DNA of 10,922 nucleotides. Origin: Bacteroidota bacterium (GTDB lineage Bacteria > Bacteroidota > Bacteroidia > Bacteroidales > Prolixibacteraceae). The first letter of the stretch is position 1. Every line of letters starts with the position of its first letter. The notes below the pieces were generated by a model that worked only from the letters and a program-made list of their open reading frames with translations, searched no databases and was not told the DNA's origin. Positions 1-9,576 of this stretch are shown here, in pieces. The translations under genes and the position numbers were made by a program. Location of the stretch: NCBI GenBank assembly GCA_030691295.1, contig JAUYEQ010000422.1:1-10922 (forward strand), written 5' to 3'.

Positions 1-28
1 AACGATCGATCAGGCATTTTATTGAACT

Positions 29-1066
29 ATGAACAAAGAAAAAGACATCATCATACTTGGCATCGAATCATCGTGCGACGATACTTCTGCCTCTGTTATT
101 AAGAATGGTTTTCTGTTGTCGAATATTATAGCCGGACAGAAAGTACACGAACTATACGGAGGTGTAGTTCCTGAACTTGCCAGCCGGGCTCATCAGCAAA
201 ATATCATTCCGGTTGTTGATCAGGCGATCAAACAGGCCGGAGTTACCAATGAAGAAATTACAGCCATCGCATTTACGCGCGGCCCCGGTTTATTGGGTTC
301 GCTGCTCGTCGGTACGTCTTTTGCAAAAGGCTTTTCGCTGGCAACCAGCATTCCGATGATCGAAATCAACCATCTTCAGGCACATGTTCTGGCGCATTTT
401 ATTCAGGAATACAACGAACCTTACGACCCGCCAAAATTCCCGTTTCTGTGCCTGTTGGTTTCAGGCGGAAATTCACAAATCATTCTCGTGAAAGATTACC
501 TCGACATGGAAGTGATCGGTCAAACCATTGACGATGCAGCAGGCGAAGCATTCGACAAATGCGCCAAAGTGATGGGACTTCCCTACCCCGGCGGACCTTT
601 CGTTGACAAACTGGCCAAAGAAGGCAATCCGGATGCTTTTCAATTCTCGAAACCGCGGATTGCCAATTTCGATTACAGTTTCAGCGGATTAAAAACCAGT
701 TTCCTGTATTCTCTGCGCGATCATTTGAAAGAAAACGAAAATTTCATTGAAGAACGCAAAGCCGATTTGTGTGCTTCGCTGCAAAAAACAATCATCGATA
801 TTTTGTTGGATAAACTGATAAAAGCTGCCAAAGAAACTGGTATCAAAGAAATTACGGTTGCCGGAGGCGTTTCGGCCAACTCAGGATTACGACAGGCTTT
901 GGTTGAAACTGCTGTGAAACACCGCTGGAAAATGCACATTCCGAAGTTCGCCTTCACCACCGACAATGCTGCCATGATTGCCATGACCGGCCATTACAAA
1001 TACCTAAAAGGTGAATTTATCGGCATGGACGCGGTACCGTTTGCGAGGATGGATATTCGGGTATAG
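29..1066 (+). CDS. tsaD: tRNA N6-adenosine threonylcarbamoyltransferase TsaD
   Basis: TsaD (Kae1/YgjD/Gcp family, ASKHA fold) is cytoplasmic. With TsaB and TsaE it transfers the threonylcarbamoyl group from threonylcarbamoyl-AMP to A37 of ANN-decoding tRNAs, giving t6A. Seen in the 345-aa product: an N-terminal nucleotide-binding strand GIESSCDDTS (residues 11-20), the GGVVPELASR stretch (44-53), the glycine-rich RGPGLLGSLLVG (84-95), the metal-binding HxxxH as H115 and H119 in NHLQAH, a second glycine-rich site VAGGVSANSGLR near residue 285, and the C-terminal metal-ligand Asp in TTDNAAM (D312). The length is normal for the bacterial family and the protein looks intact. The ATG at 29 begins just before the first beta strand. 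Only 28 bases lie upstream, so its promoter or operon partner is outside the window. tsaB and tsaE are not nearby. The gene converges on the GNAT gene across a hairpin. Confidence 0.98.
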   Translation: MNKEKDIIILGIESSCDDTSASVIKNGFLLSNIIAGQKVHELYGGVVPELASRAHQQNIIPVVDQAIKQAGVTNEEITAIAFTRGPGLLGSLLVGTSFAKGFSLATSIPMIEINHLQAHVLAHFIQEYNEPYDPPKFPFLCLLVSGGNSQIILVKDYLDMEVIGQTIDDAAGEAFDKCAKVMGLPYPGGPFVDKLAKEGNPDAFQFSKPRIANFDYSFSGLKTSFLYSLRDHLKENENFIEERKADLCASLQKTIIDILLDKLIKAAKETGIKEITVAGGVSANSGLRQALVETAVKHRWKMHIPKFAFTTDNAAMIAMTGHYKYLKGEFIGMDAVPFARMDIRV

Positions 1067-1067
1067 C

Positions 1068-1101
1068 TTCGACAGGATCAACTACCGTGAATTCGACAGA
1101 A
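1068..1101. repeat. degenerate TTCGACAG intergenic repeat remnant
   Basis: Just after the tsaD stop codon are two near-identical 10-mers, TTCGACAGGA (1068-1077) and TTCGACAGAA (1092-1101), 24 bases apart. They resemble decayed intergenic repeats built on TTCGAC that are common in Bacteroidetes genomes. A related TTCGACTGAGC stretch lies after the beta-galactosidase gene near 9413. Family membership is inferred from pattern only. Confidence 0.35.
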
Positions 1102-1104
1102 ATA

Positions 1105-1141
1105 TTACTCAGCAGGTGACTTTGAGTCACCTGCTGAGTAA
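1105..1141. terminator. perfect 17-bp hairpin between convergent tsaD and GNAT genes
   Basis: The left arm TTACTCAGCAGGTGACT (1105-1121) and its exact reverse complement (1125-1141) enclose a TTG loop. It sits 39 bases after the tsaD stop and 3 bases beyond the GNAT stop codon (1145-1147, minus strand), so it can fold in both transcripts. There is no long T-run on either side. It is therefore either a bidirectional terminator with weak tails or a 3'-end stabilising hairpin. Confidence 0.75.
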
Positions 1142-1144
1142 ATA

Positions 1145-1654
1145 TCACAACTTTTTCAGCATCCACAATCCGCAGCCGAAGTGTTTGGTATTTCCAAGTG
1201 GTGTTGACAGGTATTCAAATCCTAACTTCTCATAAACCTTTACAGCCAAATTCAGTTCGGGCAAAGTTTCGAGGTAAATCTGCTGAAATCCATAATTGCC
1301 GGCAGTTTCAAGGCAACGTTCCATCAGCATCCGGCCCAATCCGATACCGCGGGCTTCGGGCAATAAATACATTTTCACCAGTTCGCAGGTACCGTTGGGC
1401 AAGCCTTCGGTTGGAAAAATACCGCCACCGCCCAATAATTTTCCATCAATTTCAGCAACAAAATAAGCCGACTTTTCAGTTTGAAACAATTCGAACAACG
1501 CATCGGTTGTCGGATCAAAAAAGACTGTTCCGGGAACATTGGCGCCAAATTCTGTCAGTGTATTGCGCACAATTACAGCCAATTCAGGATTATCGAAGGG
1601 TTGAATATTTCGGATATTGATATTTGATGGAAGGTAATTTTGGGTTGAATTCAT
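1145..1654 (-). CDS. GNAT-family N-acetyltransferase
   Basis: This 169-aa protein is predicted to move an acetyl group from acetyl-CoA to an amine; the substrate cannot be read from the sequence. Seen: the N-terminal strand and helix INIRNIQPFDNPELAVIVRNTL, a central strand AYFVAEIDGKLLGGGGIF (63-80), the acetyl-CoA motif A as VKMYLLPEARGIGLGRML (93-110) with pyrophosphate-loop signature RGIGLG (102-107), and motif B with YEKLGFEYL near the C-terminus (N-x-x-V-x-x-Y-E-K-L-G-F, typical of the family). The length is normal for a single-domain GNAT. The ATG at 1654 fits the domain start, and a TATCTTTG promoter element lies about 50 bases upstream. The 261-bp repeat-bearing gap to the upstream gene on the same strand suggests separate transcription. 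Confidence 0.93.
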   Translation of the reverse strand: MNSTQNYLPSNINIRNIQPFDNPELAVIVRNTLTEFGANVPGTVFFDPTTDALFELFQTEKSAYFVAEIDGKLLGGGGIFPTEGLPNGTCELVKMYLLPEARGIGLGRMLMERCLETAGNYGFQQIYLETLPELNLAVKVYEKLGFEYLSTPLGNTKHFGCGLWMLKKL

Positions 1655-1704
1655 AGGTTTCTGATTTTAGGGATCAAGTAAGCAATTGGTTATTGAAATA
1701 TCAG

Positions 1705-1712
1705 CAAAGATA
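1705..1712 (-). promoter_or_regulatory. putative Bacteroidetes -7 element for the GNAT gene
   Basis: The minus strand reads TATCTTTG, a full match to the TAnnTTTG -7 consensus of the Bacteroidetes primary sigma factor. It would start transcription near 1698 and leave a 5' leader of roughly 44 nt. No clear TTG -33 element is seen at the usual spacing. The same 11 bases on the plus strand, CAGCAAAGATA, recur at 10686-10696 before the gamma-carbonic-anhydrase gene. Confidence 0.45.
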
Positions 1713-1744
1713 ATGTTCCTCGAGGTATTTAACTTTAAACATGG

Positions 1745-1902
1745 AACTTTGAGTCCACTCTTGAAACTATTTTTTTGCCACCAAAACACGAAAACACAAA
1801 ATTCCACCAAAATAAATCCATTAAATTTCAGCCTTTTGTGCAATTTGGTGGCTTGGAGATTTGGTGGCATTTTTTATTTTTTGACTAAGTGGACTCAACG
1901 TT
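1745..1902. repeat. nested inverted-repeat (MITE-like / palindromic intergenic) element
   Basis: The outer arms TTGAGTCCACT (1749-1759) and AGTGGACTCAA (1888-1898) match exactly over 11 bp. Three further pairs follow beyond one mismatch (1745-1747 with 1900-1902). Inside are TGCCACCAAA (1776-1785) against TTTGGTGGCA (1860-1869), and CACAAAA (1795-1801) against TTTTGTG (1834-1840). The ten-mer ATTTGGTGGC also occurs twice in direct orientation, at 1843-1852 and 1859-1868. There is no protein-coding potential and no obvious target-site duplication. It resembles the palindromic, non-coding repeats of environmental Bacteroidetes, and could equally be a large hairpin 3' of the upstream hydrolase gene. 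Confidence 0.6.
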
Positions 1903-1915
1903 GAACTCTTTCACT

Positions 1916-3019
1916 TTAGTCTATTCCTTTCCACCATTCTGATTGAATACCAAATTCATTCAAATTTACTTCTTCCCCAATCATCGGATGAATTACCGGA
2001 ACATTTAACCGATGTGCCTCTTTGGTAACCCGTTCAATCGGTTCGTCCCAGGCGTGCAGGGCGAGTGCAAACTTACCCCAGTGAACCGGCATAAAGGCTT
2101 TTGCTTTTAAGTCGATGGCCGCCTGAACCAATTCTTCGGGCATCAGGTGTATGTATTTCCATGAATGATTGTACTGACCGCATTCGAGCAAAGCCAGATC
2201 AAAAGGACCATGCTCAATTCCTATTTTTGCAAAGTGGGTATCGTAACCCGAATCGCCTCCGATGAAAATCTTTTTCGAAGGTGTTTGCAACACAAATGAA
2301 GCCCAAATTGCCTGATTGCGTTTGAAACCCCTTCCGGAGAAATGCCTGCCAGGAGTTGCCGTGACGACAAAACCTGAATCAAGTACAGCCGATTCGTTCC
2401 AATCTTTTTCGATGATTTGTTCCGGCGAAAATCCCCAATGTTCGAGATGAGCACCTGTACCCAAACTGGTAATTATCTTCCCAGCTTTCGGCTTCAGTTT
2501 CAGCACCGTTTTGTAATCCAAATGGTCCCAATGATCATGTGTAATAAACAGATAATCAATTTCAGGAAAATCGTCGGGCGTGTAAATATCGCTTCCTTCA
2601 AAGCTTTTCACCATAAACGAAAAAGGTGAAGCGCTTCCGCTAAAAACCGGATCAACCAGCATCTTTTTACCGTCAATCTGCATAAAATACGACGAATGCC
2701 CGAACCAAACCAGCACATCTTTTTCGGGATCAAGCGTTAAAAGATTGGTCTTTTGAGATGATAAAATTTCTTTCGGACGATTACGCTTGCTCCGTTTGAA
2801 AAAAGCCTCCTTCATCACCGAATAATAACTCGCATCTTCGGCCAAATCAGGCGTAAAACTTTGATTCTGAAATTTCCCATCCCTAAAATTGGGAGAATTA
2901 TTAATTCTGGCAAGCCTATCGCCAGTTGCAGTTTTCCCGAATTTCGGATGCTGCATAAACAACGAGACGGCCAACACAAATGCTATTATTACTGAAAATA
3001 TTATTGTCATTATCTTCAT
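1916..3019 (-). CDS. membrane-anchored metallo-beta-lactamase-fold hydrolase (UlaG / NAPE-PLD-like)
   Basis: This 367-aa protein is a predicted di-metal hydrolase of the Lactamase_B_2 type, the group that includes UlaG lactonase and N-acyl-phosphatidylethanolamine phospholipase D. The substrate is unknown. Seen: an N-terminal hydrophobic segment (about residues 4-22, IIFSVIIAFVLAVSLF) that acts as a signal anchor or uncleaved signal; the HPKFGKTATGDRLARI and SPNFRDGKFQN stretch typical of this subgroup; the metal site HDHWDH (161-166); H226 in PGRHFSGRG; the bridging Asp in GGDSGY (D256); and a late His in MPVHWGKF. All metal ligands appear present. The active domain probably faces the periplasm. 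Met1 and Met4 are both possible starts. The TAA stop directly follows the foldback repeat. No partner gene points to a pathway, so activity on a phospholipid or a lactone cannot be told apart. Confidence 0.9.
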   Translation of the reverse strand: MKIMTIIFSVIIAFVLAVSLFMQHPKFGKTATGDRLARINNSPNFRDGKFQNQSFTPDLAEDASYYSVMKEAFFKRSKRNRPKEILSSQKTNLLTLDPEKDVLVWFGHSSYFMQIDGKKMLVDPVFSGSASPFSFMVKSFEGSDIYTPDDFPEIDYLFITHDHWDHLDYKTVLKLKPKAGKIITSLGTGAHLEHWGFSPEQIIEKDWNESAVLDSGFVVTATPGRHFSGRGFKRNQAIWASFVLQTPSKKIFIGGDSGYDTHFAKIGIEHGPFDLALLECGQYNHSWKYIHLMPEELVQAAIDLKAKAFMPVHWGKFALALHAWDEPIERVTKEAHRLNVPVIHPMIGEEVNLNEFGIQSEWWKGID

Positions 3020-3374
3020 TCAAATTAGTTTACAGAAACGATTGCTAAATTTTGGAAAACGTGCAATCCAAAAGAACAGCAATAACAATGGAATTGGGCT
3101 TTCTGTTTTAAAAATCAGGTATTATTCATTACAGAACAAACACAACAATATTGGAATTATCCTGTTATTAGGTTTCAATATTTAAAAGATAGGTATTTCT
3201 GTTCATAATCACGCCAGTTTTTCAGTACTATTTTAGTTTTGTTAGCTGTTTAATAAAACATCTGAAAAGAGAAAATCCATTAATATTGAATCGATAATTA
3301 AATAGGAATGGCTTAACTTTATTGAATAAATAAAAACCGCTTAAAAAAGTATAAATTTTAAACCATCTTTTATT
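3020..3374. other. 355-bp AT-rich intergenic region between divergent genes
   Basis: It lies between the divergent starts of the MBL-fold hydrolase and the CobW-type gene, so it should hold promoters for both. No gene, RNA or strong hairpin was recognised. On the plus strand a full -7 match, TAGTTTTG (3234-3241), has no clear TTG at -33. Just downstream is the inverted pair TGTTT-AATA-AAACA (3247-3260), near the start point that this promoter would use. In such AT-rich DNA both could be chance. No confident promoter was found for the minus-strand gene. The short open frame through 2889-3185 is not believable as a gene. Confidence 0.5.
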
Positions 3375-4361
3375 TTGTCAGTAAAACCTAAAATACCAGT
3401 TATGATCGTCACCGGCTTTCTGGGAGCAGGTAAAACAACCTTTATCAATAACCTTTTGGCGCAAAACGACGGGGTTAAAATTGGCCTGATTGAAAACGAG
3501 TTTGGTGATACATCCATCGATTCCAGATTAATAGCTGACTATAAACCCGAAAGTATCATTGAATTAAACAACGGTTGCATTTGTTGTACAATTTTCAATG
3601 AATTTGCAATGACACTTCAGGAATTGATAAGAAAACACGATCATCTGGAACAATTAATCATTGAAACCACCGGAATTGCCGACCCCGGCCCAATCATCGC
3701 ACCATTTTATGAGGACGCTGAACTTAACCGCTTGTTTGAGCTGAGCGGAACCATTTGTTTGGTTGATTCCGTTAACTTTTCGGAGCACATTGCCGGTATT
3801 GAACAGCAAAAGCAGATCATTCTGAGCGATATGATCGTACTAAACAAAACGGGAGATGTTGATTCAAAAACGCTCGCCAACATCCGGAATAAATTGGCCG
3901 CGCTCAATAAAACGGCCATGGTTATCGAAACTGACTATGCCCGGGTCGAACCCTTACATTTATATCAGTTGCAGCCGGATTTGCAGGACGAGTTTGTCCG
4001 CAAATTACGGAAGCCGTTTTTTAGCGAGCCCGAAAATGGCGGATTTCACAGTTTCACCATTCGGTTTGACGGTTTTATAAACGAAACCCGTTTCCGTGAT
4101 TGGTTTAAATATTTTGCATCACTGCACCGAAAAGATGTTTTCAGGATAAAAGGCATGATCAATTTCGAAAACAATCCGCTGATCGGGATTGTGCAATCGG
4201 TTGGTGGGATGATATCGGTTTCGGAAGGATCAGTACACAATCCTTACGCACCGCTTGAAAACGTATTGGTTTTTATCGGAAAAGAAATCAGCAAATACCA
4301 GATTGAAAAAGAAATCCTGGAGTTTTTAGTTCAGAAAGACCAACCAAAAAGGCAAGCTTAA
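3375..4361 (+). CDS. CobW/COG0523-family (G3E) metallochaperone GTPase, TTG start
   Basis: This 328-aa P-loop GTPase belongs to the family of zinc and cobalt chaperones (CobW, YeiR, YjiA, ZNG1-like) that deliver metal to client enzymes in the cytoplasm. Seen: Walker A GFLGAGKTT (14-22), ENEFGD (40-45), the metal-binding CxCC as CICC (68-71), Walker B region LIIETTGIADP, and a CobW_C domain from about 225 (GGFHSFTIRFDG ... HRKDVFRIKGMINF). The usual NKxD guanine-specificity motif reads NKTGD, with an extra glycine. No His-rich loop is present. The start is TTG at 3375. The first in-frame ATG is codon 10 and would remove most of the first beta strand (KIPVMIVTGFLG), and an in-frame stop at 3342-3344 limits any upstream start. 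The 3' end overlaps the convergent AEC gene by 36 bp. The metal and client are not indicated by the neighbours. Confidence 0.93.
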   Translation: MSVKPKIPVMIVTGFLGAGKTTFINNLLAQNDGVKIGLIENEFGDTSIDSRLIADYKPESIIELNNGCICCTIFNEFAMTLQELIRKHDHLEQLIIETTGIADPGPIIAPFYEDAELNRLFELSGTICLVDSVNFSEHIAGIEQQKQIILSDMIVLNKTGDVDSKTLANIRNKLAALNKTAMVIETDYARVEPLHLYQLQPDLQDEFVRKLRKPFFSEPENGGFHSFTIRFDGFINETRFRDWFKYFASLHRKDVFRIKGMINFENNPLIGIVQSVGGMISVSEGSVHNPYAPLENVLVFIGKEISKYQIEKEILEFLVQKDQPKRQA

Positions 4362-5252
4362 CAAAGCCAGCAAAGTGCTTAATACCACTGCTCTCGATGC
4401 AAATTCAGTATTTAATTCATACTTCATACAAAGTGCGTAAGCGGTCAATCCCATTGGCATTGCAGCTTCCAGAACCCAGGCACGACTTAACTGCAAATCC
4501 ATAAAAGGCTTCAATATCAGGAAAAACAAAAGCGGCAAAACAAAAAGAATTACCACACTAAAAGCCAGTACCGGCAACCATTCGCGAAATCTTCCAAAAG
4601 GCTGTTTGCCCATGAACAAACCAAGTGAAAAAAGCACGACAGCTGTAACTGAGTTGGCAAAAATATCAAGTCCGCCCATCACAATCTTTGGTAGCTGAAA
4701 ATGATTGATGGCAATAAAAAGTCCAATAAAAACAGCGATCAGCAATGGATTTGTTACAAGCCGCACAAGTAACTCACGGATATGTACTTTGTGATCGCCA
4801 AAATATTCGACCAGGAAAATTCCCAGTGTAAACATCCAAAAAACATAAACCGACGAAATCATGGTGGCTTCGGGCAGAATTTCATCGCCGAAAGCACTCC
4901 GCAAAACCGGAATTCCCAGATACGCCACATTTCCATACGAAACGGCCAGAAACAAGGTACGGCGGGTGCGGTTCTTTAGTTTCAGAAGCGCGGATACCGG
5001 AAAAACCATCAGCATTGAAAAAACTATCCGGGCAGAATTCCATCCAATCAGGCTGCCATACAAATTCAGGTTCCACTCCAAACGCGACAAAGCAACCAGA
5101 ATCAACGCGGGGAAACCAATCCAAAGCGCATAATTGTTCAGTATTTCGAGCCACTTATCGTCAACCGATTTATTGCGGCTAACAACCATACCAACAAAAA
5201 TAACCAGAAACAACGGGCCGATGGATTGAAAAGCAGAGAAGAATTCGTTCAT
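4326..5252 (-). CDS. AEC-family (auxin efflux carrier type) transporter
   Basis: This 308-aa polytopic inner-membrane protein belongs to the AEC family (Mem_trans), whose bacterial members include malate/malonate carriers and many uncharacterised permeases. About ten hydrophobic helices can be drawn, roughly at 10-25, 38-57, 66-89, 97-118, 130-149, 165-182, 195-214, 225-248, 262-280 and 288-307. Family landmarks are NYALWIGFPALI near 40, SYGNVAYLGIPVL near 105, NPLLIAVFIGLF near 167, and the C-terminal EAAMPMGLTAYALC ... ASRAVVLSTLLALLSLPFWL. The length is typical. It follows the HAD gene on the same strand after 116 bp, so co-transcription is possible but a small hairpin intervenes. The substrate cannot be inferred. 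Its last 36 bases are shared, antisense, with the end of the CobW-type gene. Confidence 0.92.
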   Translation of the reverse strand: MNEFFSAFQSIGPLFLVIFVGMVVSRNKSVDDKWLEILNNYALWIGFPALILVALSRLEWNLNLYGSLIGWNSARIVFSMLMVFPVSALLKLKNRTRRTLFLAVSYGNVAYLGIPVLRSAFGDEILPEATMISSVYVFWMFTLGIFLVEYFGDHKVHIRELLVRLVTNPLLIAVFIGLFIAINHFQLPKIVMGGLDIFANSVTAVVLFSLGLFMGKQPFGRFREWLPVLAFSVVILFVLPLLFFLILKPFMDLQLSRAWVLEAAMPMGLTAYALCMKYELNTEFASRAVVLSTLLALLSLPFWLVFLN

Positions 5253-5261
5253 GGCAAAATA

Positions 5262-5294
5262 GTTTCAAGTTCGAAATTCCAAGTTTCAGGTTTC
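5262..5294. repeat. GAACTTGAAAC-type intergenic simple repeat
   Basis: The minus strand holds a run of GAAAC/GAACTT words just upstream of the AEC gene. Its 11-mer GAACTTGAAAC (plus strand GTTTCAAGTTC, 5262-5272) recurs exactly at 10125-10135 on the plus strand, next to the gamma-carbonic-anhydrase stop codon. It looks like a short low-complexity spacer repeat. Confidence 0.4.
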
Positions 5295-5328
5295 GTCGCT
5301 ATACAGATTTATAGTGAATTATCCTTTG

Positions 5329-5349
5329 CCGTTTGCCTTTAGGCAACGG
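5329..5349 (-). terminator. possible weak terminator/attenuator hairpin after the HAD gene
   Basis: CCGTT(T)GCC pairs with GGCAACGG around a TTTA loop, with one bulged T. It lies 20 bases beyond the HAD stop codon and 77 bases before the AEC start. No T-run follows on the minus strand, so it may only stabilise the mRNA end or partly separate the two genes. Confidence 0.35.
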
Positions 5350-5368
5350 ACATGTAAAACCTTACGAA

Positions 5369-5980
5369 CTATTTGTTGTCATCATTGGCAAACGGATCGG
5401 TTACAAACGGGCGGACATCAGTTAGCAACATTCCTGCGGTTTGAGCAGCCTGCATCCCAAGTTCACCATCTTCAAAAACCTGACAAAATTTGGGCTCAAC
5501 ATTCATTAATTCAGCACATCTCAGAAAGGTATCCGGTTCAGGTTTGTGCCGGTCAACATCATCGGCAGTTACAATAAAATCGAACAACTGATCAATCTCC
5601 AATTCATGCATCTGAAGCATTGCACTTTGCCGGCTTGCGCCAGTTCCAACAGCCATCGGGATTTGCCCATGAGCCTTTTTCATCAAATCAATTACTGCAT
5701 CATGCGGCTTTATTTGGTTGATGTTTTTCCGGAATTCCTTTTGTTTCATTGCAACCAATTCCTCCGCATCAATTTCCAGATTTTGCTCACGTTTGATTCG
5801 CTCGGCAAAACTGATGGTTGGCGCCCCGGTCATTTCAACCAGAATGCGTTCGTCAAACGTACAGTTCAGCTTTTCACACACCGAATGCCAACTGGCAATG
5901 TGCACCGGAAGCGAGTCCGACAAAGTTCCGTCCAGATCAAAAATCAGGGCTTTTGCACCGGGATATATTTCAAGTATCAT
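5369..5980 (-). CDS. HAD-superfamily sugar phosphatase, YqaB / beta-phosphoglucomutase-like
   Basis: This 203-aa cytoplasmic HAD hydrolase is of the beta-phosphoglucomutase-like subfamily. Seen: motif I DLDGTLSDS with nucleophile D15 and acid/base D17, a helical cap at about 22-85, motif II Thr in AVGTGAS (T113), motif III Lys in RHKPEPDTF (K146), and metal-binding EDGELG (E170, D171). The segment from IPMAVGTG to the C-terminus closely resembles E. coli YqaB, a phosphatase active on fructose-1-phosphate and 6-phosphogluconate, as I recall that sequence. Phosphatase rather than mutase activity is therefore the better guess; substrate preference remains inference. The ATG at 5980 follows a perfect -7 element closely. 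It is divergent from the beta-galactosidase gene, and a joint role in sugar handling is possible but not shown. Confidence 0.9.
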   Translation of the reverse strand: MILEIYPGAKALIFDLDGTLSDSLPVHIASWHSVCEKLNCTFDERILVEMTGAPTISFAERIKREQNLEIDAEELVAMKQKEFRKNINQIKPHDAVIDLMKKAHGQIPMAVGTGASRQSAMLQMHELEIDQLFDFIVTADDVDRHKPEPDTFLRCAELMNVEPKFCQVFEDGELGMQAAQTAGMLLTDVRPFVTDPFANDDNK

Positions 5981-5998
5981 TCAGAATATTTTAGGCGG

Positions 5999-6030
5999 CA
6001 AAATTAACAAACTTTTATACCTGAATACAA
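5999..6030 (-). promoter_or_regulatory. putative promoter for the HAD phosphatase gene
   Basis: On the minus strand a TTG (plus 6028-6030) is followed after 21 bases by TAATTTTG (5999-6006), a full match to the Bacteroidetes -7 consensus at roughly the expected spacing. Transcription would begin near 5992, giving a leader of about a dozen nucleotides. It faces away from the beta-galactosidase promoter 16 bases further right. Confidence 0.5.
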
Positions 6031-6045
6031 ATCTGAACAATTCAC

Positions 6046-9347
<3,302 letters not shown>

Positions 9348-9354
9348 AAAAGTT

Positions 9355-9390
9355 GGAAGACAGAAGTCCGGAGACGGAAGACTGGAGAGC
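9355..9390. repeat. GGAAGAC-type degenerate tandem repeat
   Basis: Purine-rich words GGAAGACAG, GAAGTCCGG, AGACGG and AAGACTGG follow each other in imperfect 7-8 base units directly after the beta-galactosidase stop codon. It has no coding signal and resembles spacer repeats seen in environmental Bacteroidetes. Confidence 0.4.
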
Positions 9391-9450
9391 AACTCCCTGA
9401 GCGTTCGACTGAGCTCACGCCGAAGTCGCGAAGCAATCGAAGGGAGCGTA
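9391..9450. repeat. TTCGACTGAGCTC-type palindromic intergenic repeat
   Basis: CTCCCT (9393-9398) pairs with AGGGAG (9441-9446). CGACT (9415-9419) pairs with AGTCG (9424-9428) around the self-complementary TGAGCTCA. The whole is an imperfect foldback built on TTCGAC/GTCGAA words, the kind of short palindromic repeat scattered through Bacteroidetes spacers. Exact ends are uncertain. Confidence 0.45.
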
Positions 9451-9471
9451 TCAAAGAAAAAAATATAACTC

Positions 9472-9513
9472 AAAGCGGGAGGTTTCGAAAGAAGCTTCCC
9501 GCTTTTGTTTTAT
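9472..9513 (+). terminator. strong Rho-independent terminator
   Basis: AAAGCGGGAGGTTTC (9472-9486) pairs with GAAGCTTCCCGCTTT (9491-9505) over 15 bp, with two G-T wobbles, around a GAAA tetraloop. A T-rich tail (TTTTGTTTTAT) follows. It is placed to end transcription from the beta-galactosidase gene and to insulate the cupin gene. Confidence 0.88.
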
Positions 9514-9576
9514 ATTTAAATAATTTTTAACGTCACAGACATTCATTCTTATTCATTCATAAACAATATTTTAAAC

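Noticed and set aside
1198..1620. 140-codon plus-strand frame
   Set aside because: It is antisense to the GNAT gene, which has clear family motifs; the frame's composition (Arg/Gln/His-rich) is typical of a shadow.
1745..1902. A CRISPR array or insertion sequence
   Set aside because: Repeats are inverted and irregular in spacing rather than direct with even spacers, and there is no transposase or cas gene anywhere in the window.
2889..3185. 98-codon plus-strand frame spanning the start of the MBL-fold gene
   Set aside because: Its first third is antisense to the hydrolase and the rest is AT-rich spacer with low-complexity residues; no start signal was found.
5546..6007. 153-codon plus-strand frame
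   Set aside because: It is antisense to the HAD phosphatase with all four HAD motifs and shows no recognisable domain.
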